From assembly GCA_040219935.1 (NCBI GenBank), contig JAVJUA010000048.1, forward strand, positions 62,001 to 126,000: a DNA stretch of 64,000 nt, given 5' to 3'. The stretch's first letter is position 1. Each line of letters opens with the position of its first letter. Source of the DNA: UBA7803 sp040219935 (GTDB lineage Bacteria; Pseudomonadota; Gammaproteobacteria; Pseudomonadales; Azotimanducaceae). The notes under the pieces were generated by a model. That model had not been told where the DNA came from. It worked only from the letters and a program-made list of their open reading frames with translations, and made no database searches. The position numbers and the translations under genes are program-made. Below, piece by piece: positions 50,074 to 62,372 of this stretch.

Positions 50074-51272
50074 CCGAACCGCTGCTGGCCGGCATCAAGG
50101 TGGTGGACCTCGGCTCGTTCGTCGCCGCGCCGGCGGCGGCGACGGTGATGGGTGACTACGGCGCTGAGGTGATCAAGGTGGAGCCGCCGGACGGCGACGG
50201 CTACCGGCGCCTGCTGGCGGGGGCGCCGGTGGATTACTTCTGGCTGCTCACCTCGCGCAACAAGCGCGGCCTGGCGCTGGATCTGAAGCAGCCGGCGGGC
50301 GCCGCGATCCTGCAGCGGCTGGTGGGCTGGGCCGATGTGTTCGTGACCAACTACCGCGAGCGCCTGCTCGAGCGGCTCGGGCTCGGCTACGAGACGCTGC
50401 GGGCCCACAACCCGCGGCTGATCTACGCCCACGTGTCCGGGTACGGCCGCCACGGCCCGGAATCGGACCGGCCGGCCTTCGACACGACGGCCTGGTGGGG
50501 GCGCAGCGGCCTGCAGGAGTTCACCCGCGACGTCGGCGCGCCGCCCATCGTCTCGGCCCCGGGCATGGGCGACCACGCCACCGCCATGGCCTTGTTCGGC
50601 GCCATCATGGCGGCCCTGTACCGGCGCGAGCGCACCGGCGAGGGCGGCTATGTTGGCACCTCGCTCCTGGCCAACGGGGTGTGGAGCAACGGCATGGTGC
50701 TGCAGGCGATGCTGGCCGGTGACGACTGGTCCACGGCCAAGCACGCCGGCACCCGGCCCCGGCCGCCGCTGACCGCCCTGTATCGCACCCGCGACGATCG
50801 CTGGGTGCAGCTCGCCCTGCTCAATCCGGTGCGGGAGTGGCCGGCGTTCACCGAGGTGCTGATGCATCCCGAATGGCAGCAGGACGAACGCTTCGCCGAC
50901 GCCGAGTCGCGTCTTCGTCACGGTGATGCCCTCGCGGCGCTGATCGCCGACGCCATGGCAGGGCTCAGCCTCGACGAGTTCCGCTCGCGCATGGACGAGC
51001 GCGGGCTGACCTACGGCTTCGCCGCCAGCAACCGTGAGCTGATGGCTGATGCCCAGCTCATCGACAACGGCATGCTGGTGCCGACGGCGGAGGCGGACGG
51101 CGACTACACGCGCACCGTCGCCAACCCCATTCACCTGGCCGGCGAGCCGGTGCGCACGCCGCGCCGCGCGCCCGCCATCGGCGAGCACAGCGTCGACGTG
51201 CTACGCGACCTGGGCGCCAGTCAGGCCGAGATCGACGCCTGGCTGGCGGCCGGCGTGGTGCGACGGCCGTGA
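50070..51272 (+). CDS. CaiB/BaiF-type CoA-transferase
   Basis: A 400-residue family III CoA-transferase. Opening GIKVVDLGSFVAAPAAATVMGDYGAEVIKVE is typical, as is TSRNKRGLALDLKQPAG. The catalytic Asp is in GMGDHATAMALFGA, followed by RRERTGEGGYV. The ATG overlaps the stop of the tandem transferase (ATGA). Two neighbouring CoA-transferases, an LLM flavoprotein and a 2-hydroxyacid dehydrogenase suggest a peripheral pathway for an unusual carboxylic acid. Confidence 0.92.
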   Translation: MTEPLLAGIKVVDLGSFVAAPAAATVMGDYGAEVIKVEPPDGDGYRRLLAGAPVDYFWLLTSRNKRGLALDLKQPAGAAILQRLVGWADVFVTNYRERLLERLGLGYETLRAHNPRLIYAHVSGYGRHGPESDRPAFDTTAWWGRSGLQEFTRDVGAPPIVSAPGMGDHATAMALFGAIMAALYRRERTGEGGYVGTSLLANGVWSNGMVLQAMLAGDDWSTAKHAGTRPRPPLTALYRTRDDRWVQLALLNPVREWPAFTEVLMHPEWQQDERFADAESRLRHGDALAALIADAMAGLSLDEFRSRMDERGLTYGFAASNRELMADAQLIDNGMLVPTAEADGDYTRTVANPIHLAGEPVRTPRRAPAIGEHSVDVLRDLGASQAEIDAWLAAGVVRRP

Positions 51273-52195
51273 AGCTCGGCCTCACGCCGTGGCGGCTCAA
51301 AGATCGCAGCGCCGCAGGCTTGAGCGAGCAGGCCCGGCTGGCCGAGACGCTGGGCTACGAGTCGTTCTGGCTGCCGGAAAGCCACTTCAACGCCGATGCA
51401 CTGCCCGACCCGCTGATGCTGCTGGCGGCGGTGGCGGCGGCCACCTCTACCATCCGCCTGGCCACCACGTCCTACCTGCTGCCGCTGCGTCACCCGCTGC
51501 AGGCGGCCGAGCAGGTGGCCGTGCTCGATCAGCTGTCCGGCGGCCGGGTGACCCTGGGCGTGGGGCGGGGTTACGCCGCGCCCATGCTGCGCGCCTTCGA
51601 CGTCGCCCCGCGGGACAAACGCGACATCTTCGAGAAGGTGCTGGCCCGCATGATCGAAGCCTGGTCCGGCGCGCCGGTGGGGCACGACGCGAACGGTGGT
51701 TCAGCCCTCTACCTGGACCCGCTGCCGGTGCAGCGGCCGCACCCGCCGATCTGGGTGGCCGCGTTCGGGCCCAAAGCGCTGGAGCAGGCCGGCCGCCTGG
51801 GCCTGCCGTACCTGGCATCGCCGGTGGAGACCCTGGAGGTGCTGGCCGCCAACCTGGCTCGCCATCGCCAGGCGTCGGCGGACGCCGGTGTCGAGGCGGT
51901 GCCGGAGGTGCCGGTAATGCGCACCCTGTTCGTGACCGCCAGCGGCAGCGAGACCCGCAACCTGCGCGAGGCGCTGGGCATGCCCGGGCACGGCGTGGTG
52001 CAGGCGCCGCCGGGGGCGGCGGTCACCGACTGGGCCATCGTCGGCGAGCCGGGCTACGTGCGCGAGCGGGTGGCCGAGCACCGGGAGCGCCTCGGCATGA
52101 CGCACCTCATCGTCGCCCGGCTGCGGCTGCCGGGCATCGAATCGGCGCGCATGGTGCAATCTCTGGAACGGGCCGCGGATCTGCTGCTGAGTTGA
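51269..52195 (+). CDS. LLM-class flavin-dependent oxidoreductase
   Basis: A 308-residue luciferase-like TIM-barrel protein starting at the GTG overlapping the previous stop. Typical segments: ETLGYESFWLPESHF (about residues 24-38), RHPLQAAEQVAVLDQLSGGRVTLGVGRGY (about 75-103) and RPHPPIWVAAFGPKALEQAGRLG. Members use FMN or F420 for oxygenation or hydride transfer. Without other F420 genes in view, FMN is more likely here. It is in an operon with the CoA-transferases. Confidence 0.88.
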   Translation: MKLGLTPWRLKDRSAAGLSEQARLAETLGYESFWLPESHFNADALPDPLMLLAAVAAATSTIRLATTSYLLPLRHPLQAAEQVAVLDQLSGGRVTLGVGRGYAAPMLRAFDVAPRDKRDIFEKVLARMIEAWSGAPVGHDANGGSALYLDPLPVQRPHPPIWVAAFGPKALEQAGRLGLPYLASPVETLEVLAANLARHRQASADAGVEAVPEVPVMRTLFVTASGSETRNLREALGMPGHGVVQAPPGAAVTDWAIVGEPGYVRERVAEHRERLGMTHLIVARLRLPGIESARMVQSLERAADLLLS

Positions 52196-52206
52196 GGGGG
52201 TGCGAC

Positions 52207-53217
52207 GTGAGCTATCGGGTTCTGTGGCCGGCCATGCGCTGGCCGGATCGGCGCGAGATCGAGGTGGACAGCCTCGGCAGCCTGGGCGAAGCCGAATTCT
52301 GCGACCGCTTCGACGCGGTCACCGACGCCCAGTGGGCGTCGTGCGATGCCGTAGTGACCGTGCTCGACATTCCGGAGCGCTACCGCGAGCGGATGACGCG
52401 CTGCCGGATTCTGGTGACGCCCAAGGTGGGCTTCGACAACCTCGATCTGGCCGCCTGGGGCGCGCTGGGCATTCCGGTGTGCAACGTGCCCGACTACGGC
52501 ACCCAGGAGGTGGCGGACCATGCCATGGCCCTCATGCTGTCGCTGCAGAAGGGCATCACCTTCCACACCCGGGAGCTGAAGGCGGCGCCGCGCGCCCACT
52601 GGCGTCCGGCCCTGAACCCGTTCGGCCGCCGGCTGTCGGCCTGCACCTTCGGCATCGTCGGCCTCGGCCGCATCGGCACCGCGGCGGCGCTGCGCGCCAA
52701 GGCGTTCGGCATGGACGTGGTGTTCTACGACCCCTACCGCGAGAGCGGCGCCGACCTGGCGCTCGGCATCCGCCGGGTGCACGATCTCGGCGCGCTGTTC
52801 GAGATCAGCGACGTGGTGAGCCTGCACCTGCCGCTGTCGGCCGACACCGAGAAGCTGATCGACGCCGCGGTGCTGGCGCGCAGCAAGCCGGGGCTGATCC
52901 TCATCAACACCGCCCGCGGCCCCATCGTCGACCTGGACGCCCTGCACGACGCGCTGCGCGACGGCCAGGTGCAGGCGGCCGGTCTGGACGTGCTGCCCAC
53001 CGAGCCGGCCGATGAGGAACATCCGCTGATTCGGGCCTGGGCGGCGGGCGAGGACTGGATCGACCACCGGCTGCTGCTGACGCCCCACTCGGCGTTCTTC
53101 ACGCCCGAGAGCGTCTACGACATGCGCTACAAGCCGGGTCAGATCGCCATCACGTATCTGCACGAGGGTCGGTTGCAGAACTGCGTCAATGGCGCTCTTC
53201 TGCGCTCGAGTCGGTAG
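52207..53217 (+). CDS. D-2-hydroxyacid dehydrogenase family protein
   Basis: A 336-residue NAD-dependent dehydrogenase beginning at a GTG preceded by GAGGGGGT. The Rossmann motif is GIVGLGRIGTAAALRAKAFG (about residues 146-165). The catalytic Arg lies in NTARGPIVD, Glu in LPTEPADEEHP and the His in LTPHSAFFTPES. These identify the PGDH/C-terminal-binding-protein superfamily. It could oxidise or reduce a 2-hydroxy/2-oxo acid from the same pathway. Its last 32 bases overlap the convergent GAF/HTH regulator gene. Confidence 0.9.
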   Translation: MSYRVLWPAMRWPDRREIEVDSLGSLGEAEFCDRFDAVTDAQWASCDAVVTVLDIPERYRERMTRCRILVTPKVGFDNLDLAAWGALGIPVCNVPDYGTQEVADHAMALMLSLQKGITFHTRELKAAPRAHWRPALNPFGRRLSACTFGIVGLGRIGTAAALRAKAFGMDVVFYDPYRESGADLALGIRRVHDLGALFEISDVVSLHLPLSADTEKLIDAAVLARSKPGLILINTARGPIVDLDALHDALRDGQVQAAGLDVLPTEPADEEHPLIRAWAAGEDWIDHRLLLTPHSAFFTPESVYDMRYKPGQIAITYLHEGRLQNCVNGALLRSSR

Positions 53218-54400
53218 CGGACTCGGCCTGCGCCAGCAGCGCCAGGATGCGCGGCGACAGGGGCTGCAGCACGCATTGCAAGCCGATGGCGCGGCCGTCG
53301 ACGTCGTCGATGCGCACCATGGACATGTCGATGGGCTCTTCGGACTCCAGCCGCACCAGTTCGGGGCCGGCCTCGCCCTGCTCCAGCGCCTGGGTCTGAA
53401 GCTTCAGGAAGGTGGGTACGGACGCCGCGGCGATGCGGTTGATGACGTGGTCACCTACCTTGAGCCTGCGCCCGCCCTTCATCAGCACTCGCAGGCGTGA
53501 ATTCTGGTCGCGCATGCAGCCACGCAGATCCATGGTCAGCATGCCGCAGGGGATGCGCTCGATGCTCGTCGGCAGGGCGCCCGCGAGGCCGCCGGGGGTG
53601 ACGGCAAGTCGGGTCAGCAGCCCGCGCCGCACCGCCTCCTCGCCCTTGAGCAGCCAGCGGTTGACGACTTCCGCCGGCTCGCCGCGGGCGACCAGCACCA
53701 CCAGGGCGGCATCGACGTCGAGAAGGCGCCCCAGGTCCTCCAGCTCTTCGAGCCGGGGCACCCGGCGGGAGCCTTCCTTCAGGTTGAGAAAGCTGCGCCA
53801 GTTCATGCCCCAGCGCCGGGCAATCTCACGATCGGAGACCTCGCCGCCGAGACGCAGCCGAACGAACTCGTACAGGTTGCGGCAACGGTCTTCGTCAGAA
53901 ACGTCCGACGGTTCCGCTGCCGGCGGGATTCCGGAGTCGAGGCGCGCCAGGGCCACCGATGCCAGGTCCGCCAGGGCCTGCAGCGGCTCGAGGCTGTCGG
54001 GCCCCGCAGCGTTCCCCGGAGCCCAATAAGTGCCCATGGCGCCAATCGGATTGGTCTGCCGGATCGGCACCATGGCGAGACTTTTGACGAAAGTCGGACG
54101 ATAGGCCTCCTGTGGCACCCGGGGATCGGCAAACACGTCGGCGATGAACGCGGGGGACCGGCGCAGCATGGACCAGCCGCTGATGCAGTGCGCCATGGGG
54201 AAGCTCTGGCCTGCCCAGAGCGGCTCGATGGCGTCCTCCGCCAGGTAGCGGCACAGGTCGCCGTCGCGCACGACGAACGTGGCGCCGTCGGCGCCGGTGA
54301 GGCGCCGGGCGAAACGGCAGAGGATGATCTGGACTTCGGACGCAGAAGGCGCGTCGGCCAGGGCACGCTCGGCCCGAATGAGCAATTTCGCGTCAATCAT
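53186..54400 (-). CDS. GAF-domain regulator with internal helix-turn-helix
   Basis: A 404-residue soluble protein. Residues 20-160 form a GAF domain: the strand ATFVVRDGDLCRYLAED and the AHCISGWSMLRRSPAFIADVFADPRVP segment resemble GAF domains of phytochrome and kinase sensors. Residues about 180-235 contain DREIARRWGMNWRSFLNLKEGSRRVPRLEEL, which looks like an XRE-type helix-turn-helix. The last 150 residues are unassigned. It may regulate the divergent kinase operon. A T10 tract and a dyad lie in its upstream gap. Confidence 0.65.
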   Translation of the reverse strand: MIDAKLLIRAERALADAPSASEVQIILCRFARRLTGADGATFVVRDGDLCRYLAEDAIEPLWAGQSFPMAHCISGWSMLRRSPAFIADVFADPRVPQEAYRPTFVKSLAMVPIRQTNPIGAMGTYWAPGNAAGPDSLEPLQALADLASVALARLDSGIPPAAEPSDVSDEDRCRNLYEFVRLRLGGEVSDREIARRWGMNWRSFLNLKEGSRRVPRLEELEDLGRLLDVDAALVVLVARGEPAEVVNRWLLKGEEAVRRGLLTRLAVTPGGLAGALPTSIERIPCGMLTMDLRGCMRDQNSRLRVLMKGGRRLKVGDHVINRIAAASVPTFLKLQTQALEQGEAGPELVRLESEEPIDMSMVRIDDVDGRAIGLQCVLQPLSPRILALLAQAESATDSSAEERH

Positions 54401-54493
54401 GGGCGCGGCGCCTGCGGATGGGCAGGCAGCCTCGATCTACCGCAGGCAAGATCCCAGAAAATAGCAGAACTCGAAACCAAATTTGCATCTGGG

Positions 54494-54521
54494 CACTGGC
54501 ATCCAGTGGTGTTTTTTTTTT
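54494..54521 (+). terminator. Hairpin plus T10 tract in divergent gap
   Basis: CACTGG (54494-54499) and CCAGTG (54503-54508) form a perfect stem with loop CAT, followed by GTG and ten T residues (54512-54521). On the plus strand this is a good intrinsic terminator, yet no plus-strand gene lies upstream within the gap 54401-54615. It could end a small RNA, attenuate an upstream-initiated kinase transcript, or, read on the minus strand, act as an A-tract UP element for the GAF/HTH gene, which has an extended TGCTATTTT -10. Confidence 0.5.
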
Positions 54522-54553
54522 ACCATGATCGCGTCTCACCTGGGTACCGTGCA

Positions 54554-54579
54554 ATGGCGACTTTCCCCTATGGCGACTT
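54554..54579 (+). promoter_or_regulatory. Direct repeat ATGGCGACTT upstream of hybrid kinase gene
   Basis: Two exact copies of ATGGCGACTT (54554-54563 and 54570-54579), 16 bases apart start to start, lie 37 bases before the kinase start. Exact ten-base direct repeats are typical of regulator binding sites. No matching promoter hexamers were resolved. Confidence 0.4.
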
Positions 54580-54615
54580 GCACGTCGACCTGGTCGGCGA
54601 AGAGAGCGGGCGGGG

Positions 54616-56588
54616 ATGCAGACGGGCGTGAGGCTGCTGCTGGTCGAAGACGCCGATGATGATGCGGAGCTCATCCTGCGCGAGCTGCGACGCGAGGGAA
54701 TGAGCGTCAGTCATCAGCGGGTCGACACCGAGAACGATCTGCGGAAGGCTCTCAACGTCCGCTGGGACGTGGTCATTTCCGACTTTTCCATGCCACGCTT
54801 CGACGGCCTGCAGGCCCACAGCATCGTCAAGGCGTGGGACCCCACGGTGCCCTTTATCTTTGTCTCCGGCGTGCTCGGTGAGGAGCGCGCGGTAGAGGCC
54901 ATGCGTGCCGGTGCCAAGGACTACGTGCTCAAGGGCGACTTGCGGCGCCTGGGACCGGTGGTCTATCGGGCGCTGGCCGAACGCGACAGCGAGCGGCGTC
55001 GGCGTGCGGCAGAGCTGGCGCTGGAGTTCCAGCGGCGCAGATACCAGAGCATCTTCGAAACCGCGCCGGTAGCCCTGGTCGAGGTGGACCTGTCGGGTGC
55101 CGTGCGACTCCTCGATGCATTGCCGGGTCAACAGCCATGGCTGCTGCTGGAGCAGGACCAGAGCCTGCTCGCCCGCGTCGTCCAGCGAGTGCGCGTGCTT
55201 GCTGCCAACGAGGCGGCAGCGCTGCTGCTGGGGGCGGAACGGTCGGACTCGCTGGTGCGGCCGGTGACGCTGCGGCCCGGATCGATCCGCACCTGGATCG
55301 ACATCCTCTCGGCGGTGGCTCAACGTCGTGGCAGGTTTATGCGTGAGCTGCTCATCGAGCGTGTGGATGGTACGCAGCGCGAAGTTCTGCTTAGTTTCCA
55401 GTTGCCGGGCACGCGCGCCGAACTGCGCAACGTGGTCATGAGCATGGTCGACGTCAGCGAACGCAACAGCCTCGAGCGGCAAGTGCGCGCGGCGCAGCGG
55501 ATGGAAACCGTGGGCCGTCTGGCCAGCGGTGTGGCCCATGATTTCAACAACATCCTCACGGTGATCCGCGGCTACGTCGAGCTGATCGGTGAGCAGATTC
55601 CGCAGGGAAGTCGGCTGCGGGAGGATCTGAACTACGTCGACGCGGCAGCGCAGTCGGCGGAGCGCCTCACCAGGCAGCTTCTGGCGTTCAGCCGTGGCGA
55701 GCGCGGCGAGCCGCGGGTGCTTCACGTCAACGACGCTGTGGCCCAGCTCGAGAAGATGCTGCTTCGGCTGCTGGGCGAGGATATCGAGCTCAGCTTCCGG
55801 CCGGGCGATGACGTCTGGGCGGTGCGAATCGACCCCACGCATCTCGAGCAGGTGCTGATGAACTTGGCCATCAATGCCCGGGACGCCATGCCGGAGGGCG
55901 GCAGGCTGTCCATAGAGACGGCCAATCGCGAGCTCGACGGCGACCTGTGGGGCGCGTTCGTAGAGGTGACGGTCGCCGACAGCGGCCACGGCATGGATGA
56001 GGCGACCCTCCAGAGCATCTTCGAGCCGTTCTTCACCACCAAGGAGATCGGGCGCGGCACCGGACTTGGCCTGTCGACCGTGCATGGCATCGTCCGCCAG
56101 GCGGGCGGCAGCATCCAGGTGACCAGCGACATCGGTCAGGGTGCGACTTTCCGGATCTACCTGCCGCGTTGCCTCGAGCCTGAGCCGTCGGCTGCGGCGC
56201 CGCAGCCGACGATCGAGGTGACCGGTGGCCGTGAGCGCGTGCTGCTGGTCGAGGACGACGAACTGGTGCGCAAGACCGCGGAACGGATGCTGACCGGGGT
56301 CGGTTATCGGGTGGTCGCAGCCCGCAATGGCGAGCAGGCGCTGACCGCGCTGGAACGCCATCCGGACATCGCTGCCATGGTCACCGATGTGATCATGCCG
56401 GGCATGAGCGGGCGCGAGTTGGCGGTCGAGATGCTGCGGCGCCGGCCGGGGCTGCGGATCCTGTTCGTTTCCGGCTACCCGAGCAACTCGATCAGTGACC
56501 AAGACCTGATGCGTCCTGGCACCGACTACCTGGAGAAGCCCTACGACGCCCGCACGCTGCTGCGCCGACTGCGCGTGCTGCTGGACGC

Positions 56589-56592
<4 letters not shown>
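54616..56592 (+). CDS. Hybrid histidine kinase with N- and C-terminal receiver domains
   Basis: A 658-residue cytoplasmic kinase: receiver 1 (about residues 6-122, Asp56), a PAS-like region (about 140-285), a dimerisation domain with His308 in VAHDFNNIL, an ATPase domain with GRGTGLGLSTVHGI, and receiver 2 (about 540-655, Asp591, Lys641). The HDFNN-type H-box and terminal receiver suit complex phosphorelays. There is no membrane segment. Start at the ATG after GGGCGGGG. It is coupled by ATGA to the next kinase and lies upstream of an Rcp1-like regulator. Confidence 0.88.
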
Positions 56593-59832
<3,240 letters not shown>

Positions 59833-59840
<8 letters not shown>

Positions 59841-60279
59841 CTACGTCGATGTGCAGGTGCTGCTCGTCGAGGACACCGTCGAGGACGCCGAGCTGATGCT
59901 GAGGACGCTGCGCAAGAGCGGCCTTGCCAACGATCTGCATCATGTTCAGGACGGGGCCGAAGCGCTGGAGTTCCTGCTCGGATCTGGACGTCCGAAGTCG
60001 GTGCCGATGCCGAAGTTGGTGCTGCTCGATCTGAAGCTGCCCAAGGTCAACGGTCTCGAAGTGCTTCGTCAGCTTCGCGCGCAGGAAGCCACGCTCCGCG
60101 TGCCGGTAGTCATGATCACCTCGTCGAGGGAAGACAGCGACATTGAGGAGGCGTATCGGCTGGGGGCCAACGGCTACGTGGTCAAACCGGTGGACTTCGT
60201 GCAGTTCGCCGAGGCCATGCGCGAGGTCGGCATGTACTGGCTGCTGATCAACGAGGTGCCGACGCGACCGTCATCCTGA
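59833..60279 (+). CDS. Rcp1-like single-domain response regulator
   Basis: A 148-residue stand-alone receiver. Acidic residues at 13-14, phosphoacceptor Asp66 in LLDLKLPKVNG and the Lys in VVKPVDF are present. The insert QDGAEALEFLLGSG and the LDLKLPKVNGLEVL style match Rcp1/phytochrome-partner regulators. Chosen start MIDYVDVQ has AAGGAGA seven bases upstream. It overlaps the kinase gene and is the last of the three signalling genes. It has no output domain, so it probably acts by protein contact or phosphotransfer. Confidence 0.92.
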
Positions 60280-60289
60280 TCCGGGCGTG

Positions 60290-61081
60290 TTACTCGTACA
60301 CGTGCATGGTGTCGATCTGCAGGTAGCGCTTGAGTCGGCCGGTGAGGTAGTAGAACGGCAGCGTGTCGGCCAGCGCCACGAACATCTTGAACAGGTAGTT
60401 GCTGCCCATCAGCACCAGCATGGCGGCGACGGAGATGCCGCCGGCCAGGAAGGTGGCGCCGAAGGTGACCGTGATCACCATGAACGAGTCCACCATCTGG
60501 CTGGTCAGGGTGGAGAAGTTGTTGCGCAGCCACAGATGCCTGCCCTTGGTCAGGCGCTTGAAGAAGTGGAAGAGCTGGACGTCGCACCACTGGGCGGCGA
60601 TGTAGGCCATCATCGAGGCGAACACGGCGCCCGAGGTGCAGGCGTAGACCAGGTGGAACAGCTCGACGCTGCCGCTGATGATCTCGCCGTTAGGCAGCAT
60701 GATGTCTTCGGCGAGCTGAATGGCCTGCCACGGTGGTTGCTGTTCGGCGGGCACGCCGGGCAGCGCGTTGCCCAGCCAGAGCATGGCGAGAATGAAGAAG
60801 TTCAGCGTGAAGCCCACCCAGACCAGGAAGTTGGCCCGGCGGCGGCCGTACAGCTCGCTGATCAGGTCGGTGCACAGAAACGTCAGCGGGTAGGGCAGCA
60901 CGCCGACCGCCAGCGCCATGGGCCCGAGCTGCACGAAGCGGGTGATGCCCACCACGTTCAGCAGCGTCATGGCGCACAGGAAGAATCCCGCCAGCACCAG
61001 GAACACGCGTTCGCGGCGCTCGGTCAGGGTGGCCGCATCGATCTCGGGGGTGGCGCCGGCCGCCGGCGCGGTGGCCGCCAT
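60290..61081 (-). CDS. yhhQ: Queuosine precursor transporter (YhhQ/DUF165 family)
   Basis: A 263-residue membrane protein with about seven helices. The family signature LTFLCTDLISELYGRRRANFLVW is near residues 66-88; the later segments with SQMVDSFMVITVTF and SNYLFKMFVALADTLPFYYL are also typical. YhhQ imports queuine precursors such as preQ0/preQ1. The N-terminus is about 20 residues longer than most members. Its ATG overlaps the stop of an SDR gene, itself downstream of a PTPS-family gene; both YhhQ and PTPS relatives connect to queuosine or pterin metabolism. Confidence 0.88.
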   Translation of the reverse strand: MAATAPAAGATPEIDAATLTERRERVFLVLAGFFLCAMTLLNVVGITRFVQLGPMALAVGVLPYPLTFLCTDLISELYGRRRANFLVWVGFTLNFFILAMLWLGNALPGVPAEQQPPWQAIQLAEDIMLPNGEIISGSVELFHLVYACTSGAVFASMMAYIAAQWCDVQLFHFFKRLTKGRHLWLRNNFSTLTSQMVDSFMVITVTFGATFLAGGISVAAMLVLMGSNYLFKMFVALADTLPFYYLTGRLKRYLQIDTMHVYE

Positions 61082-61776
61082 CAGCGTTCCACCTGACCCA
61101 GATTGGCGTGAATCACCGCGCCGTTGAGCACCGGGCTGGCAGACGCCCAGAGCAGCGTGTCGGCGATCTCGGCGGGCTCGATCAAGCGGTTGTAGGCCGA
61201 CATCGCCCGCACCGCGGGCATGAAGTCGGCGGGCACGTGCTCGCGCAGCATCTCAGTGTCGGTGAAGCCGGGGCAGATGCAGGCGGTGTGGATGCCGGTG
61301 CCGGCCAGGTCCTGGCAGGTGGATCGCATCATGCCCACCATGGCGTGCTTGGTGAGCACGTAGCTGTAGCTGCCGGGCACCGCCTTCTCCGACAGCGTCG
61401 AGCCGACGTACAGTATCGACGAGCCCGGCTTCATGTGAGGCACGCAGAAGCGGTTCAGGGTGTTGGGCGCGACCACGTTGATCTCGAGCACGGCGCGCAG
61501 ATGCTCGCTGTCGGTGTCGGCCGCGCTGTCGCTGGCCATGCGCGCGGCGTTGTGCACCAGGCATACGGCGTCGGCGTCGCCGAGATGGGACGCGAGGGCA
61601 TCGGCCACGTCATCGATGAACGCGGGCGCGGCCAGATCGCAGCCGAGATGGATCACGCCCGGCACCGGGCAGGGGCGGCGGGACAGGTTGATCACCTTCC
61701 AGCCGGCGTTCTGAAAGCGCGCCGCCGTGGCGGCACCGATGCCGGCGCTGCCGCCGGTGATCAGCAGGGTGTTCAC
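61081..61776 (-). CDS. Short-chain dehydrogenase/reductase next to PTPS homologue
   Basis: A 231-residue SDR starting at the GTG giving (V)NTLLITGGSAGIG; the longer frame would run into the PTPS gene. The Gly-rich motif is at residues 8-14, and NLSRR after the second strand suggests NADPH. The active site reads GSTLSEKAVPGSYSYVLTKHA, with Ser, Tyr and Lys. Between a PTPS-type gene and yhhQ, a pterin reductase role (sepiapterin reductase-like) is possible but unproven. Confidence 0.82.
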   Translation of the reverse strand: MNTLLITGGSAGIGAATAARFQNAGWKVINLSRRPCPVPGVIHLGCDLAAPAFIDDVADALASHLGDADAVCLVHNAARMASDSAADTDSEHLRAVLEINVVAPNTLNRFCVPHMKPGSSILYVGSTLSEKAVPGSYSYVLTKHAMVGMMRSTCQDLAGTGIHTACICPGFTDTEMLREHVPADFMPAVRAMSAYNRLIEPAEIADTLLWASASPVLNGAVIHANLGQVER

Positions 61777-61798
61777 GAGTGCGGGGCTCCGTCGACGG

Positions 61799-62311
61799 TC
61801 ATCGGTGGTGGTCCTTAGCGCCGCCACGCCACTCGGCGCCGGCCCATTGGCCGGGCCCCGAGGACACCCGGATCAGCAGCCGCGACAGCGGCAGGGCGGC
61901 GATCTCGGGTTGCTCGCGCAGCCGCCGGAGCAGCCAGGGCGCCAGCTCCTCGACGGTGACGTTGCGCACCGGCAGGGTCAGCACGTCACGCGGCAGGAAG
62001 GGAATGCGTTCGTCGGCGAAGCGGGCGATCACGTAGTCGCCGTCCCGGCTCACGGTCAGATAGGGCGACCGCTCCGGCAGCAGGGTCTTTTCGTCCAACT
62101 CGTCGCACAGCGCCAACAGGGCCTTTTTGAACAGGTTGTAGTCGAAGGCCAGGCCGTCGTCGCCCACCGGCGCGTCCACCGTCGCCGTCACGTAGAACGT
62201 GTGGCCGTGCAGGTCTTCCCGCTCGGTGGCCGAGAACAGCGTGAAGTGCGCTGCATTGAAATGCAGGTAGTCCTTGCTGATCTCGATGGTGCATTGGGCG
62301 GGCGACGTCAT
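61799..62311 (-). CDS. 6-pyruvoyl-tetrahydropterin synthase/QueD homologue lacking the catalytic Cys
   Basis: A 170-residue T-fold protein. Zinc ligands His22 (NAAHF), His35 and His37 (LHGH) are conserved. QueD and PTPS-II have Cys four residues before the first His of HGH. Here that position is Arg31, flanked by Glu30 and Glu32. PTPS-III enzymes, which make the folate precursor 6-hydroxymethyl-dihydropterin, have Glu in place of Cys, so a related activity is conceivable. An FDYN motif and DEKTLLPE are also typical. It is followed by an SDR and yhhQ. Confidence 0.8.
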   Translation of the reverse strand: MTSPAQCTIEISKDYLHFNAAHFTLFSATEREDLHGHTFYVTATVDAPVGDDGLAFDYNLFKKALLALCDELDEKTLLPERSPYLTVSRDGDYVIARFADERIPFLPRDVLTLPVRNVTVEELAPWLLRRLREQPEIAALPLSRLLIRVSSGPGQWAGAEWRGGAKDHHR

Positions 62312-62331
62312 AGCCGCGGAATGCTATCACA

Positions 62332-62359
62332 CGGGTTTGTGGAAAAAGGGTGAAACCCG
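62332..62359 (-). terminator. Weak hairpin between CULT and PTPS genes
   Basis: CGGGTTT (62332-62338) pairs with AAACCCG (62353-62359) around 14 bases, in the 61-base gap. On the minus strand the loop, not the 3' flank, holds the T-run, so termination is doubtful; it may be a leader structure for the PTPS gene. Confidence 0.25.
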
Positions 62360-62372
62360 ACGGTGGTGGTGG

